Part shown: positions 35,601-48,644 of the stretch, piece after piece
Numbering within the stretch: the first letter of the stretch is position 1
Layout: each line of letters begins with the position of its first letter
Source of the DNA: Onchocerca lupi
Lineage: Eukaryota > Nematoda > Chromadorea > Rhabditida > Onchocercidae
Direction of reading: 5' to 3'
Assembly (NCBI GenBank): GCA_028564675.1
Contig: JAOVVO010000242.1
Coordinates: 41,818 to 105,817 of the forward strand
DNA length: 64,000 bases
Program-made: the position numbers and the translations under genes
Notes under the pieces: model-generated
What the model saw: only the letters and a program-made list of their open reading frames with translations
Told to the model about the DNA's origin: nothing
The model's database searches: none

Positions 35601-38600
35601 TTTATCTTTTCCCGGCTTAAATTGAAGTTTAACACGCGAAGTAAAATATCAGACTTGATTATTTTTAAAATTGTAGAAAAGAAAGAGATAAGGAATAATG
35701 ATTTTCACCTAATCGGGTCAAAGGATCAGAGATCCAGATTTCAGCTTAAACAAGATCTATTATTAGAAAAAAGTCTATGTACTTCACTATCTTACTTAAA
35801 ATTCAATAGGATATATCGAATAAGTACCACTGCAAAGAAATAAGAACTTGAAGCAATTTTGCTAAACTCGGCCAAAAATAATACAATTTCTACTAAAAGT
35901 GCCATTGAAAGTATCGCAAGAGAAAAAAATATTAACTGATTTGAAAGGACTGTAAATACATTTAAAGCAATTTTAAAGAAATTTCAAAAAGAAATTTTGA
36001 AAAAAAAAAGGCAATCAAAAGCAAAGCAAAAATCCTATCTTATACATACCACTACAGAAAATCTTCAATCCGTATTCTGCTACAGATATTTATCTAACAA
36101 AGCAGAAAGAAATTTTCAAAACTTTTAAGAAACTACATTTTATACTATAAAACATTGTACTACTAAGCTATGTATTTGAGAAAAATTAATTCTGAAAAAT
36201 TAAGAAAGTGAATGAAACAATTAAAAAAAAAAATAAAAAAAATGAAACTTTAATACGCTATTTGCTGTTATCTAAGGAAGGTAATTTTTTCCCTTTTCTT
36301 ATTGAACAAGATGAATATATTGGAACAGTAATATTAGCAATATTATGTATAGAATGAAACACTGGAAAGAATTAAACTGATAATATATGAGGGCAGAAAA
36401 GAAAGCTAAGTGACCAGAGTGAAATTAAACCATCTTAAGCCATAAAATCTGCCAATGCAAGAAAAGCCAATTTTCATCAACAAAGCCGTCGAGAAGCGAT
36501 TGGATTAACTGTGTAATTCACAAGAGATATCAGTGTTAATTTATCCTGTATAAGGTAACACAACAACCCTTGGAATCCATTCCATGGACTAAAATAGATT
36601 AAATGGGGCAGGACAACAATCCCCTAGATAAAGTCCTCATTACTTCTCGTTTTTTTTTGGCTAGAAGTGAAAGGAAAGTATATGAAATTTTCTGTTTAGA
36701 AGCTTTCATGTTAAAGTGCTGATTCTATGCTTTATTACTTGATCTTTTTGATTTCGCCATTTTTCACTCAAAGTTTGATCCACCGTCTCTTACTTTAGTT
36801 TTATTATAATTGTTGCCGCTCTTTGTTCCAATAAAAGTTGCTTGACTTTCCAGTTTTACAGGATTCTGTTGCAAAACTTGTCCATGTTATACCATATAAA
36901 TATTCCGACTCAAAAAAATATTTACCACCGAAAAAAAAAAGCTTATTTTAATCATGGTAGGAATAAAAAATTGGAAGTTTAGTAAGCCAGAAGAAATACA
37001 TTTCTTCTCTTGAATTATTCGAATTTTTGACTTTGGAAAAAATTATCATGCTTCCGTAGGCGTTATTGATGTAAACTAATAGAGAATGCAATTTGAAAAG
37101 TGTAATCAACTAAAAGAAGCAATGTTTCTTTTAAACTATTCAGATCTTTGATTTGTTAAAAAAATATTAAATGGGCGTCATTGATATCAATTAATAGAAC
37201 AAAGTCTACTTGCTGTTTAAATTGATAAATAATGGAGAAAAGTGATGGAATGTAAACCGAATGAAATATTAGCTGATAAAGAAATAAGCTGATCAAACGA
37301 CCAATATTTAACAATAATGACAATATACCAAGCATAATAAATAAATGTTGAAAAACACAGAAAAAAATATAGGACAAGGTTGAAAATTCGTAATCAGATA
37401 AAAACTAGACTTTTAAATTGAAAACAAAGGAAAAATTAATTTAACGATATCAAAGTGTTCAATCAAGATGATAAGTTTAAAAAACACTTGCATTTATACT
37501 CTACCATTTTCTCAGCAACAAGCAATTTCTATTCAACAGTAAAAAAATGCTTCAAAACTAATCGTATTTATTTATTTTTTCTTGCCTTCTCCTTCAAATC
37601 AATTTCCTATTTATTTAAGAAATTATTTTTTCTAAAATAAATGCACAAGCTAATTACTTATCAATAGTGCTATTCAATGATCCTTGTAAATTATCGCTGC
37701 AACAATAATAATTATTGCTTTTTTATTTTGAATTCAGAAAATTTAGAAAAAAAGAATTCTCTAGCATCACTATGCATCAAATTTTTAAAAAAAAATGCAT
37801 TATTAAAATAATTCTTTGTTAGTACAATGTTCCTACCAACATTTACAAATCATTAACATGACTAAACATCTAATTATATTATGTATCCTGACTAAAAACA
37901 CTGAATCAAGCTCTTTTGCAAGTACATCAGAAGAGAAGGAACAATGATACAAACTTAGGTTTCAACTGTGAAGAATAATATCTAATATCATAACTTTCAT
38001 AGAAATTAATATTTAATGATCGATCAAATACATATGAAGACCAAATTTCATCTCAAATTTTTTGAGATATGTAATTCAAAAATGCCAAATTCAAAAGATC
38101 ATAAAACCCTCAAATTAAAGTACATTAATACTAGAACTATAAAATATTTTAAACTGCTCATGTTTAAATCTGTTATAACACACACATAAAAAAAAAAAAA
38201 AGAAAATAGACAAATTTCATGAGAAACATATATAAATTCAACAGTGAAAAATTTCTCGAAATCAGCGAAAAAAAAGTTCGGATGATGCAATATTCATCAA
38301 AAAGTTTAAGTTGATATGCTAGAGAAACAAGGCAATTGACAGAACAAAGACATTAAATTTTACTTATTTTCCTGATTAGGTGAAATTTTCAGACTGAGAC
38401 TACTTTAAAAAAAGGGAAATTTCGGTAAAATAGAAAATCGCAAAAAAATTTTGGAAAAATTAAAAAGTTTTTCCCAAAAAGAAATAGTCAAATGAAAAGT
38501 AAAATGTAATGATGCCAAATAGCTAATTCCTTGCTACTTATTACTTTTAGTCAAAAAAACCCACTGTCTAAGCTCTTCTATTCTCTTTCCCATCTCTCAG

Positions 38601-41600
38601 CATTAGAAATAATAGTAGTCTTTCAAAATAATCAAGTAATTATATATATATGATTTAGATGATACAATTAAACAAACATATCAAAATAAATGTTCTTCCC
38701 TTCCTGCTAAAATTTCATTGAAAATCTATTAATAATTTTAATTCAATTTGGCATAGGTTTTAAGATAAAATTAAAACAAGTAAAAAGATTACTTCTAAAG
38801 AAAAAGAATAAGATATCCTACAACAAATCTTTCATTTTTATCTCTAAATGATCAAGCAAGCTTTGACATTTGATAATCATTACCAGGGTGATATACAAAA
38901 AAAAAGAAAAGTATTCTTTTTACTACAAAGCGCTAATCTCTCATGAGCTTCACTATCTTTATCCACTCAATATCAATACTGAAACGAATTTTGGAGAAAC
39001 ATAAATGTCTAATGAACAATATAATTTTTTCTACCGATTATGAACATATACACAACAAAAACTGCTAAATTCTTCAAAAATTTCACTTCACCAAGTCCGC
39101 ATTTTAATTTTTGCAAAAAGTACAATCTTTCTAAAGATTGACAAGATGCGGTGATTATGATTTCATGGATAATCACATTTAGACAGCGGATATTAAATAA
39201 AACTGATAATGGACCAAAATTAGTGAGAAATATTTGGAAATTGTAAATTTTAACCAAACATATAATATAGCAACTCAAGAAAACAGATAAAATCAATAAT
39301 CCAAAAAATCGAACAACAAGTACTTGAACTATTTAAATAAAACGGACCTGAATTCCGTAAATGGCTGTCTTCAGATAGGATTGAACAAGTAGAACATGCC
39401 AAATAGTTATGCTTTAGCATTTATTTACATTTTTCACAGATAAAAGATGAGGAATCTCAGTGAACTGCAAAGTATGCTAAAGCATTACAATTGGTACAAA
39501 TGACCGATAATAATGAAAGAAAATCGCAATGTTTAGAAATAAACGCAGCATCGAATGAAATCTTTATCAGGGAGTAATACCTTAGGGAATCTGAATTCAT
39601 GCTAACCACCGACTTTAGTAATCAAGCTGGAAAATAGAAATAAAACGAATGGTTTTTAGTTCGTTGAAAACAAACTAAATTTCGAACCAAATTAATCGGA
39701 ATTCAAATATAACATGAGAATACCATGTCACTTATATTATTATCCCAAACTTTAAAAAAGCATCATTTATCAAGCAACATATCTACAAAATTTAAACATA
39801 AATAAGTTTTCTTTAATTTTAACTATCTGACATAATTCCTAAATGCTATTAATATTATTACTCTCCTGAAACTATTTTGTATGATTATTTTCATAAATGA
39901 TTTTCCTCATTTTTTATATCGCATTAAATGGCTATAATTTTTACATAATCCTTTAATTTCATTTCATATATGAAGTTCTGTTGAAAAATGTTGCTGCTAA
40001 AAAATTATTGTTATACATACAATTACTTTTTCAGTTAAGTTAACAGAACAGAACTTTTTTATATAAGTTCACTAATTTTATCTACTTTAAACTCTAATCG
40101 ATATTTTTATCTTAGAGTTGTTAAATTTGCAATGTCATTTCATTCATAGCATTTTTGAATTTGCAACCTAATTTGAGGAACTGAAATATATTTTTTGTTG
40201 TTTAGTCTCACCTTCGCGTGCTTTATGAGTTTGTATAATATTATATATTTTCATTATTCATTAAAATTATACGCCTAGATAATTTTCTCATAAACAGGCA
40301 AAAAAATGTCAAAATTTTTGCTCCAGAAAAATAGAGACGTTATTTTAAAAAAGCTATTTCGGATATATCTAAGAAGACATTTTTCTTTCGCGTGTTTTAT
40401 AAGTGTGTATAGTATAAAATGCGGCATTTTAACGAAGCATTAAAAAAAAAAAAAAAGCTGAAACAATAAATAGAGGAAAAATTTAAAAATAGATGAAAGA
40501 CACGGAAAGACTATTTAAAAAATTTAGAGAAAAACAAGAAAAAAGAAACTAGGACGGCAATAACATTATTGAAAAATTAAAAAAATATTACAAACAGCAA
40601 AGAACTAAAATCTATCTAAACTTGCATGAAACCAACTTAAACTTATCCATATTCAAGCGGAATACTTTCAACCATGAAACAAAAGAAATGTTTCTAAAAA
40701 GAACATATTTGCCTGAATAGATCCACTCATTTAACATATGTATCAACCAAACTAATCGTATTTCGTATATTGATGAAACAATGATTTAATGTATACATAT
40801 ATAAACAGAGCTCAACGACAGTACAGAGACAACCGAAGAGAAAATTGTATCGCCTCCACTCATTTCCTTGATCGAACCTGTTTTCATTAGAACAACCTTT
40901 CGCTCTCTTTCGAAGACATTTTTTTATATGTATTTGTGGGGCAAGAATAATAAGTATAACAAAGAGATTGAACATATATATAATTTTAGAAAACTTAGCA
41001 GCTAATGAAATGAAGATATAGTAAATTCAACAGACATTTCTATAAAAGAAGACTAGTGAAGTATTTAAAATAAACACAGACTTTCATTTGTCAAAGATAA
41101 CGTTGCAATTTATAGTCGCATTTTCGCGCTCTAAATGTAGAATAAAAAAATAGCGATCATATACATCCGTTAGAATTGAAAAGTTTAGATAAAATTAGTG
41201 TAAACCTTTAAGTTTTCAATAGCTTTTCTGTAAGAAAAAAAAAGAAAAGAAAAAGATGAAGAGTTTATATTTCCTGTTCTTGAACAGTTTAATAGAGATT
41301 ATTATCTGCCGGAAGACATGATAGATCAAATCAGTAGGAAATGATCTCATCAATTTATTGGTCTTTTTTTTTTTTTCATTTTTGTCAAATTTTTTTAAGG
41401 ATTTCTCCTACTTTTTACATGTTCCATTTTTTGTTGAGTTTTCCTCCTCCATTTAAAACTATAAATATTTTTCTAAAAAATACTGAAAATCAGTGGTAGT
41501 AATGAACGAAAATAAAGAAAAACAAACTAACCCTTTGGGCGGTGATACGTCGTGAGTTTCAGTCGACAATTCTATGGATTGTTGTTGTTGCTGTTGTGAT

Positions 41601-42682
41601 GCATTGCTATGATCGCTAACGGCTTCATCACTATTCGAATGACTATTTGTCAAGCTTTCTTTTTTTCGCTTCTTATTTCGTTCCGTTAAACGCCATAGAT
41701 TTCGATAAAAGGTCGAAGGTGACGGCGTCGAAGGCATCGGTGATAACTTAGAATACACAAAAAATAATAAAAATGAAAATCCGAAATATAGTCATATATA
41801 AAAATAATATAACATAAACAATATAAATATTTTCGAATAAAGGAGATAATAACATGAATATTTTTGGATAAGGGCAAGAAGTTCTACTTATAAATTTTTG
41901 AAAAAGATTAATATTACGAATGATTTTTCAGCCTTTGATAGATGGAATGGAAATAGTAATGGGCTTTCAAAATTTTAAAAAAAAAAAAAAAAACGTGTCA
42001 GTTCAAATTTTCATCAATATTTCTAGGAATAATTTCTTTTTTCAGAAATTGACAATGACTTCATAAGTCCTCATAGTATAATACAAAAATATATATATAT
42101 ATAAAGATCAAAAAAGTTCATAAGTATTCATATCAACTCCTAATTAGATTAATTTCTGGTGTAAAAGATATTTTGGTTCAGAATCCAACCCATAGGATCC
42201 GTTGGTATAAATAGAATTTTTACTGCAAAGATGAATGGACCATATGTTCTATCATGAAGAATACATCATAATGCAGTCATTTCTTGCATATATCAATACA
42301 TCACCGTAGCAATGGAATTGGAATGTGGAGAATTCTTCTTACACAGGAAATATCTCGGAAAGAGAGCAGAAATTAAATCAAAAGACTGATAAGGCTTCCA
42401 GAAAAGCAATAGAAATGAAAACTACTGAATGATAAGATCTTCAAGAAAAGAGTAGAAGCAAAACCAACTAACTGATAAAGACACACACAACAAAAAAAAG
42501 AAATGGAAGTGAAATTTTCATAGAATGATTTTGGTTTTTGTAAAAGAAATGGAAAGTATAGCAATAATCGACAAATGAAAGAAAAATAATAGAAGCTATA
42601 AATTAATGTCATACCCAGAAAAAAATTTCCTAAAAAAAATTAAAACATTACTTACCCCAACGATCATAAATGATGACGACAT
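29700..42682 (-). CDS. num-1: Numb (num-1), cell-fate/endocytic adaptor, 15 exons
   Basis: PTB-domain adaptor acting in asymmetric division and endocytic sorting. Exons: 42656-42682, 41532-41746, 35148-35358, 34854-34925, 34157-34267, 33678-33788, 33358-33548, 32592-32769, 32211-32306, 31927-32075, 31691-31825, 31417-31565, 30811-30959, 30328-30433, 29700-29866; 688 residues, phases continuous. Residues about 140-275 are the PTB domain (GTCNFTVKYLGGIEVFEARG, KAVLYISGDGLRVV, FCAPDRG, FAYICRDG, CHGFHAI, CAFAICLEKK). RRSF just before it matches the aPKC site region known in Numb. A DPF (adaptor-binding) and an NPF (EH-domain-binding) motif lie near the C-terminus. The first two exons, rich in Ser and with Q6, sit 6 kb upstream and suit a long isoform; an internal Met (MDRIRR) with a TTTAG acceptor before it could start a short one. 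The first exon (MSSSFMIVG) rests on frame and a strong donor only. Confidence 0.93.
31077..31143. repeat. Intronic hairpin, about 29-bp arms
   Basis: Arms 31077-31106 and 31115-31143 are complementary apart from a one-base bulge, with an eight-base loop. It lies in a num-1 intron. Confidence 0.9.
34577..34682. repeat. Intronic inverted repeat, 21-bp arms, 64-base spacer
   Basis: Arms 34577-34597 and 34662-34682 pair at 20 of 21 positions. It lies in a num-1 intron. Confidence 0.8.
40213..40417. repeat. Imperfect direct repeat in num-1 intron 2
   Basis: A 31-base block beginning TTCGCGTG at 40,213 recurs at 40,387 at roughly 26 of 31 positions. The CG content is unusual for the surrounding intron. 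The rest of this 6 kb intron shows no exon. Confidence 0.4.
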
Positions 42683-43251
42683 ATGGCTGTCAACAATGCG
42701 AACAGACACAAACAGACACACACATACCTATCGATCGATGCTTCTTTTGTTGATTTTTGGCTTTGTCGATGAAATCGATAAGCCGAAATGATGAGTACTT
42801 TAATGGATTAATACTGCAGGCAATTACCGTTAAAAAAAATTGATGAATCGAAATCGCAGCTGCAACAAACGAATATCAATAAATTTATTCACTGTAGTTA
42901 ACAACGTTTTTAAACTATCTGTTCGTTCCGTCGATTTTTTCTTCCAAAAAAAATAACGAAAACAACAGTAACAACAATAAAAACAACAATAAGAAAAGGA
43001 ATAATAATTATCTGGAATAATTATCATTGAATTAATACGAATTAATGGGAAGAATTTTGCTTCCAGAATTCTGGAAATTATATCATATGCAAAGAAAAAA
43101 AAAACCTGAAATTGATGAAAATGATGAATTAATTACTATGAGACTTCCTTTCCTTATCATGAATTGGTATTATGATACTATCTTTTTTCTCACTTTTTCC
43201 CGACGAAAAGCTAGATCTCAGAGATAGCACATCATAAGTTAAGTCTAAACG

Positions 43252-43268
43252 TGACCTGGACGTGACCT
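43252..43268 (-). promoter_or_regulatory. DR5-type repeat of AGGTCA half-sites upstream of num-1
   Basis: On the minus strand two exact AGGTCA hexamers are separated by five bases (CGTCC). AGGTCA direct repeats bind nuclear receptors. It lies about 570 bp upstream of the proposed first num-1 exon. Function is inference; such short motifs also occur by chance. Confidence 0.35.
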
Positions 43269-43618
43269 TTAGTACCAATAACAGTCATAATAATATAGCA
43301 AGGAGTGAAGGAATCGAGAAATTACATATTAATCATGAAAAATGCATTCTGCAGGTTGCTTTCCACTTTCGCCACTTCTCTTATCTCTTTTATAAGGATC
43401 CGTTTGTGCGTTTATCTTCAAAATATACACTATTTCTCGATTACTCTTTCATGAAGAGACAGTAGAGAAACAGGGAAAAGGAAGGAGAAAGAGAGAAAGA
43501 AAGAAGGGGAAAAAAAAATAATGTTACATCTGTCCATATTCTTAATGCTAATATCATATCACGAGGAAATGTATATACAGATGTTTATATTTATGAAGTA
43601 TGCAATAATATGCAATGC

Positions 43619-43660
43619 GCAGCGTGCAGCGTGCAGCATGCAGCATGCAGCATGAAGCAT
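43619..43660 (+). repeat. Six-unit tandem repeat of GCAGCRT
   Basis: Units of seven bases: two GCAGCGT, three GCAGCAT, then GAAGCAT. Its GC content stands out from the surrounding AT-rich DNA. Confidence 0.85.
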
Positions 43661-43931
43661 ATAATTGTAACCACAACATCAATATGGATGTCTTATCATT
43701 AGAAAGTAACGAGAAAAGAGAGCCAAGTAATCGACTGATAACGCAATTTGACAAACTAACAATGACAATTTTTTAAAATAACTAAAAGTGCAGGTTCAAA
43801 ATAAATGAGTGGAATTGCATTAGGATTTTTTTTTTTTAAATGATTTTTTGAAGAAGCGAACAACAAAATACTTTTGCAAATTTATTTCATACTTGCTGGA
43901 CACGGTTACACTTCGCGTAGCCGATCCAGCT

Positions 43932-44140
43932 AGTCTATCTATATAAATGAAAATGCAAATATTCGTTTGTTCCAAATCTTAAATCTCCGAAAGTTCTCAA
44001 ACATGCGCCTTATTATCTGTATAAAAATACGCGCCAATTCGAACGCAACGTTGCATGAAAATTTCAAATCAATCGATGAAGAACTTGAAACATTGTATGG
44101 CAAGTAATAACAAATATTTACATTTTTATTTATATAGACT
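43932..44140. mobile_element. Short non-autonomous element with terminal inverted repeats
   Basis: Left end AGTCTATCTATATAAATG and right end complementary to AGTCTATATAAATA; 25 of the outer 28 paired bases (43,938-43,965 against 44,111-44,138) match. It has no coding capacity. A related piece sits at 2,066-2,205. The preceding bases CCGATCCAGCTAGT resemble the CTAG-type end of Helitrons, so two elements may abut here. No clear target duplication was found. Confidence 0.55.
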
Positions 44141-46030
44141 TTACTACAAAATGAAAAAATAAATGTTATTGAATAATTTCATGATCCATCAAACTGTTTA
44201 TATATGTATATAACGGAAAAAAAAACCAGGAAATAAGAATCTTAGCAAACAAAGTAAATGAATGTTGAGAATATGGTATGGTAACGCTAATAATGTTATT
44301 GAATTACTTTATATTCCGTTAGATTTTCAATTTATCCATTAATTTGCCTCTACATATTTCTCAGGAAGTAAAATTCAAAACACTCAGTAATTAAATTTTG
44401 TTTCAGTTTGTAATTTTTTGAAATTATGTTACCATTTAATCAAATACTTTTCGAAAGAAATTTATATTTCATCAAGCAGTATTTTTATTCAACAGTAACA
44501 TATCTGTATTAAATTATGTAAAATAAAATAAGTATATATAATATATTTTCAGTATTTGAAATGCGATTTATGAATTAAGTTTACTTCATTTCTTGGAGAA
44601 TATACTGATTATTGCTGAATGCAATCTATTAGTAAAATAAACGCATCATTAAAAAACTATAAAAATTTGTTAATATTACATACAGTAAAATAAGTTATAA
44701 AATTTAACTACATGTATTAAGAATTTTTCACATTTCAAGAAGAAACTAGTTCTTAAAAATGAGAAAAAAATTTCGCCAAATTTATGAACTTTCCAGATTT
44801 ATGAGCTTTTTAGAATTATAAAATTCCTACATCCTTTTCTTAATCAAATTATTAAATTTATAAATCAATCATATTCATTTTAATCGCAAAATAAATTTTA
44901 AAAAAAATCTATAAATCGCTAATCTTTAGAAATTTTAAATTATAAAAACTTGATATCTTTCCTGATCAATCATACTACTTTATATCTGGAAATGTGTTTA
45001 ATTCATATTTTACACACTTCATTTTATTATGTTCTCACCGACAAGAATTCAAAATGGAATGGATAAAATTAAAAATGAATTAGATGAAAAGGAAAAAATG
45101 AAAAAAACATTTCTCAAATTTGTTTGGAAAAGAAATCAATGAATGAAAAAAAAAAAAAAAAAAAGGGAAAAGAAAAGGATCGTCACAGCAAAGGAAAATA
45201 CCAAAATTAACGAACCATTCCAATTTTTAAATGATTATTTCGAAAAATTTTATTTTCACAAAAAAGAGAGAAAAGAACATAATTTTTTCCTTTTCTCGCG
45301 TTCCTTTGTTTATTGCTGAATTCAGACAAAAGATTTCAGCAAATTGCGGTCATTAATCAAAAAAGAGAAGAAAGAAAAATAAATCAATACCATAATGCAG
45401 TAATATCAATTATTTCAAATTATGGACTAATCATATCGATCGATCATTTTTAAATTATTATCTTACGATCCATACTGATTACTCCAAATGTTTCATTTCA
45501 ACAATGCTGATACGATTGCCGACAACTAAATCAAAAAAACATTGTCATATGAGATTTTCAGCTGATCAAACGAATTTCAATAAATTAATTCCATTATCCA
45601 TTTCTTATAGATTAATATTTCTTTATTTTTGTTTGGATAATCTAATAAATTCTCACAAAAAAAAAAAAAAAAAAAAAATATTTTGATGGAGCTAAGTTCC
45701 ACCTATTTATTACAATTCTTGATGGATAGCTTCTTTTATCTGCAACATTGTTACTAAAATACTGCCAAGATGATACTGGAATTTAACTCGTTAAATTCCG
45801 ATGTTTTTTCTTGACAGCCAAAGACTTCAGCTTGGCCTTTGAATGCCAAAGTTTATATTTTATACATTTGATATATCTAACAAATGTACATCGACATAGT
45901 AGTTAATAATTATTTTCATCCAACTAACAAATGTAAAAATAGATAAGACAGATTGTTGCACTTTTCCCATTAAACCAATAAAAAATCAAAAAATTCGATT
46001 GCAAAAGTATGGAAATGAAAAATACCAAAT

Positions 46031-46061
46031 CGTTTTTAATGACAATGTGTCATTAAAAACG
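46031..46061. repeat. Perfect palindromic hairpin, 14-bp arms
   Basis: CGTTTTTAATGACA, loop ATG, then the exact complement. It is intergenic. Confidence 0.9.
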
Positions 46062-46672
46062 AGAAGAATCACGATATTGTTGAATATGATAAGGCGAGAA
46101 AAAAAAAAAAATGAACAGATAGTTGATATTTTCAACAGTATGCAAAAATTAACATAAAAATGAAATGGGATTTTGAAAATTAGAAATGAATAAATTTAAA
46201 GATTTTAAAATTAATTTAATAATTAAATAGATAGAAAATTGTTAAAATCAGAAATTTATAACGAACACAATATTTCATTATTATACATTCATAGTGAAAA
46301 ACGAAAACAAAATTTTTCTCCTTCTGAAATTAAATTTGCATTAAAGTTTCCACTGTCCAGAAAATCGAGCCTTAAAATGAAATTATTGTCTATTAAATTT
46401 GTCCTATTTCATAATTTCGTTTTATTTCATTTCATTTTCCTATTCAAATATTAAAGGTTTCCATTTCTATGCAAAACGACAATATATCTGTTCAATTGCA
46501 AACTATGCTTGATGAGATTGATCGCAATTTGGTGCGTCCTTCAAATTCCATCTCTTCCATTACTATGCCTGCCTCATTTTCTCGACCATATTAAATAATG
46601 ATGAGAAGAAAGAAAGGTCATCATATCCACTTTGTCGGAATTATAATTGTTTCCCGGAAACATACAAATAAA

Positions 46673-46673
<1 letters not shown>

Positions 46674-46714
<41 letters not shown>
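46674..46714. repeat. A41 homopolymer
   Basis: Uninterrupted run of 41 A. Confidence 0.9.
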
Positions 46715-46716
<2 letters not shown>

Positions 46717-48607
46717 AAAAAACCTCAATTACGAAATTCGAAATCTTTCACAGGATGAAAAATATTTCCGATAAATCGGATTAACGATGTCGGAAATCTA
46801 ATTCGATAAATTCGGTCAATCGTATGACATCTTTTGATATATCTTTATTAGTGAAATAAACACAATATATCAAACAATACTGAAAATGGCGCATATTGTA
46901 ATTACTCTACTACCTGTTATTAATTTTAATGATTATATTTAGGACAATTTTTCAATAAAAAATATCGTTGGTTATTTTACAGTAGAAAAGATACTATGTG
47001 ATTGATTTATTGATTGATCGAAGGATCCGATAAGTTCAAATGATTAATTTTTTTAATATGCTACAATAAGCTATTTTCGGATTTAAAATCTTTATTGTTT
47101 TAATAAGGAAAAAATTCGAATATTTTCCTTTCTGTAAACAGATATCAATAGTCAAGTGATCGTTGTTTAACTTGTCTTCTTATTCCCACTGAAATCAATC
47201 AAAAAACGAAAAAAAGTTTGAGTAAATTCAACGAGTGATTGATGATAATTGACAGATCAACAAATGTTATCGCTGTCATCATTATTGCTATCACTGACAT
47301 CATAAGCATCATTTATCGTAATCAATATTTTCATTAATTCGATTGATTTAATTTTAGATTGAAAATTAAAGAGAAAAATTTATTCTTGTATTTTTTTAAT
47401 TAATTTTTAGATCAGATCAAAACTCACAATATTATCAATACAATAAAAATCAAATAAAACAAGAAAAGAAACAAAGAGGAGTGCTACTTAGTACTTAAAA
47501 TCTGAGATAATAAATTTAATTATTTGACGAATGAGTCGCAATGACTGCGACCAAAGATACTTTTTCTTGAATGAAACAAAAATGTTCGTTAATTAACATG
47601 TAATTATTTTGTAAACAAAGTTTTAACATAAATGAAATGATTGTAATTCGGATGATACAAATGTAAAGGAAACGAAAGGCGGGGATGGTGCGGGGATGAA
47701 AAGGGATAAAATGGCATTTGAAGAAACAAAAATCGATATTTTTGATTCATTTCTTTGATTTTTTTCTCTTTCTCTTTCTCTCTTCCTCTCTCCCAATAAA
47801 TTTGTGGTTGAAGTAAAAATGTCAAGCCCTAATTAATTAATTAAAACATTGTCGAAATTAAAAACAAAAGAAAAAGTCATTTTCTTGATCATTAAAAAAA
47901 TTTAAATTAAAATGAACATAACGATATAGAACAAGAAAGAAAAAGGAAAAGTTATGAAAATTTAATTAGCTAAAGTAAATAAGAAATGGTCGCCATGGAA
48001 AATATTGCCAATAAAAAAACTTCCAGAACATTTTGTGTATGAAAGCAATAAAAAATTATTGAAACCCGAAAAGTACTTTTTGATAAATTAGTAAATTTAT
48101 TACAAAAAAAAAAAAATTGTCACAATAAATTCTAAAAAGGGAAAGTTTCATTTTTACTTAGATAATTTGCCAAGTTAAAAGGAACTGAATGAATTTATTC
48201 ATTTCAATAATTGCATTAATCAAATCAATTAAACGATTATTTGATTTCAAAATTTGATCCTTGCATGATTCATTTAATTATTGCTATCTTCCTGATAAAT
48301 AGTTTAATAAGTAATATTGTCCTGATTTGGAAGCAAAACAGCGAAATATATAAGAGCCAAGCAAATAACGTCTAATCATTTTCATCATCTTGGCCAGAAA
48401 TATATTGGCAAAAATGTTTACCTAATATCATACAGAACTAACTCACTAAATCAGATATTATCAAATTCGATAATTGAATTAATTAGCAATAAATCAATTC
48501 TGGCATATTTACAAGCACTTATGCCTAAACTTTGAACAGATGACTCTATCTCCCACTTATGTGTTATCAATTTTGTCAACTAATGTCACCAAATACAGTT
48601 AGACAGA

Positions 48608-48611
<4 letters not shown>

Positions 48612-48642
<31 letters not shown>
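48612..48642. repeat. (GA)n microsatellite
   Basis: About 15 GA units, with a degenerate GAGAGG lead-in. Confidence 0.9.

Positions 48643-48644
<2 letters not shown>

Noticed and set aside
41686..41877. Minus-strand frame overlapping num-1 exon 2
   Set aside because: It is a frame shadow; the Numb-consistent frame is the one joined in phase to the PTB exons.
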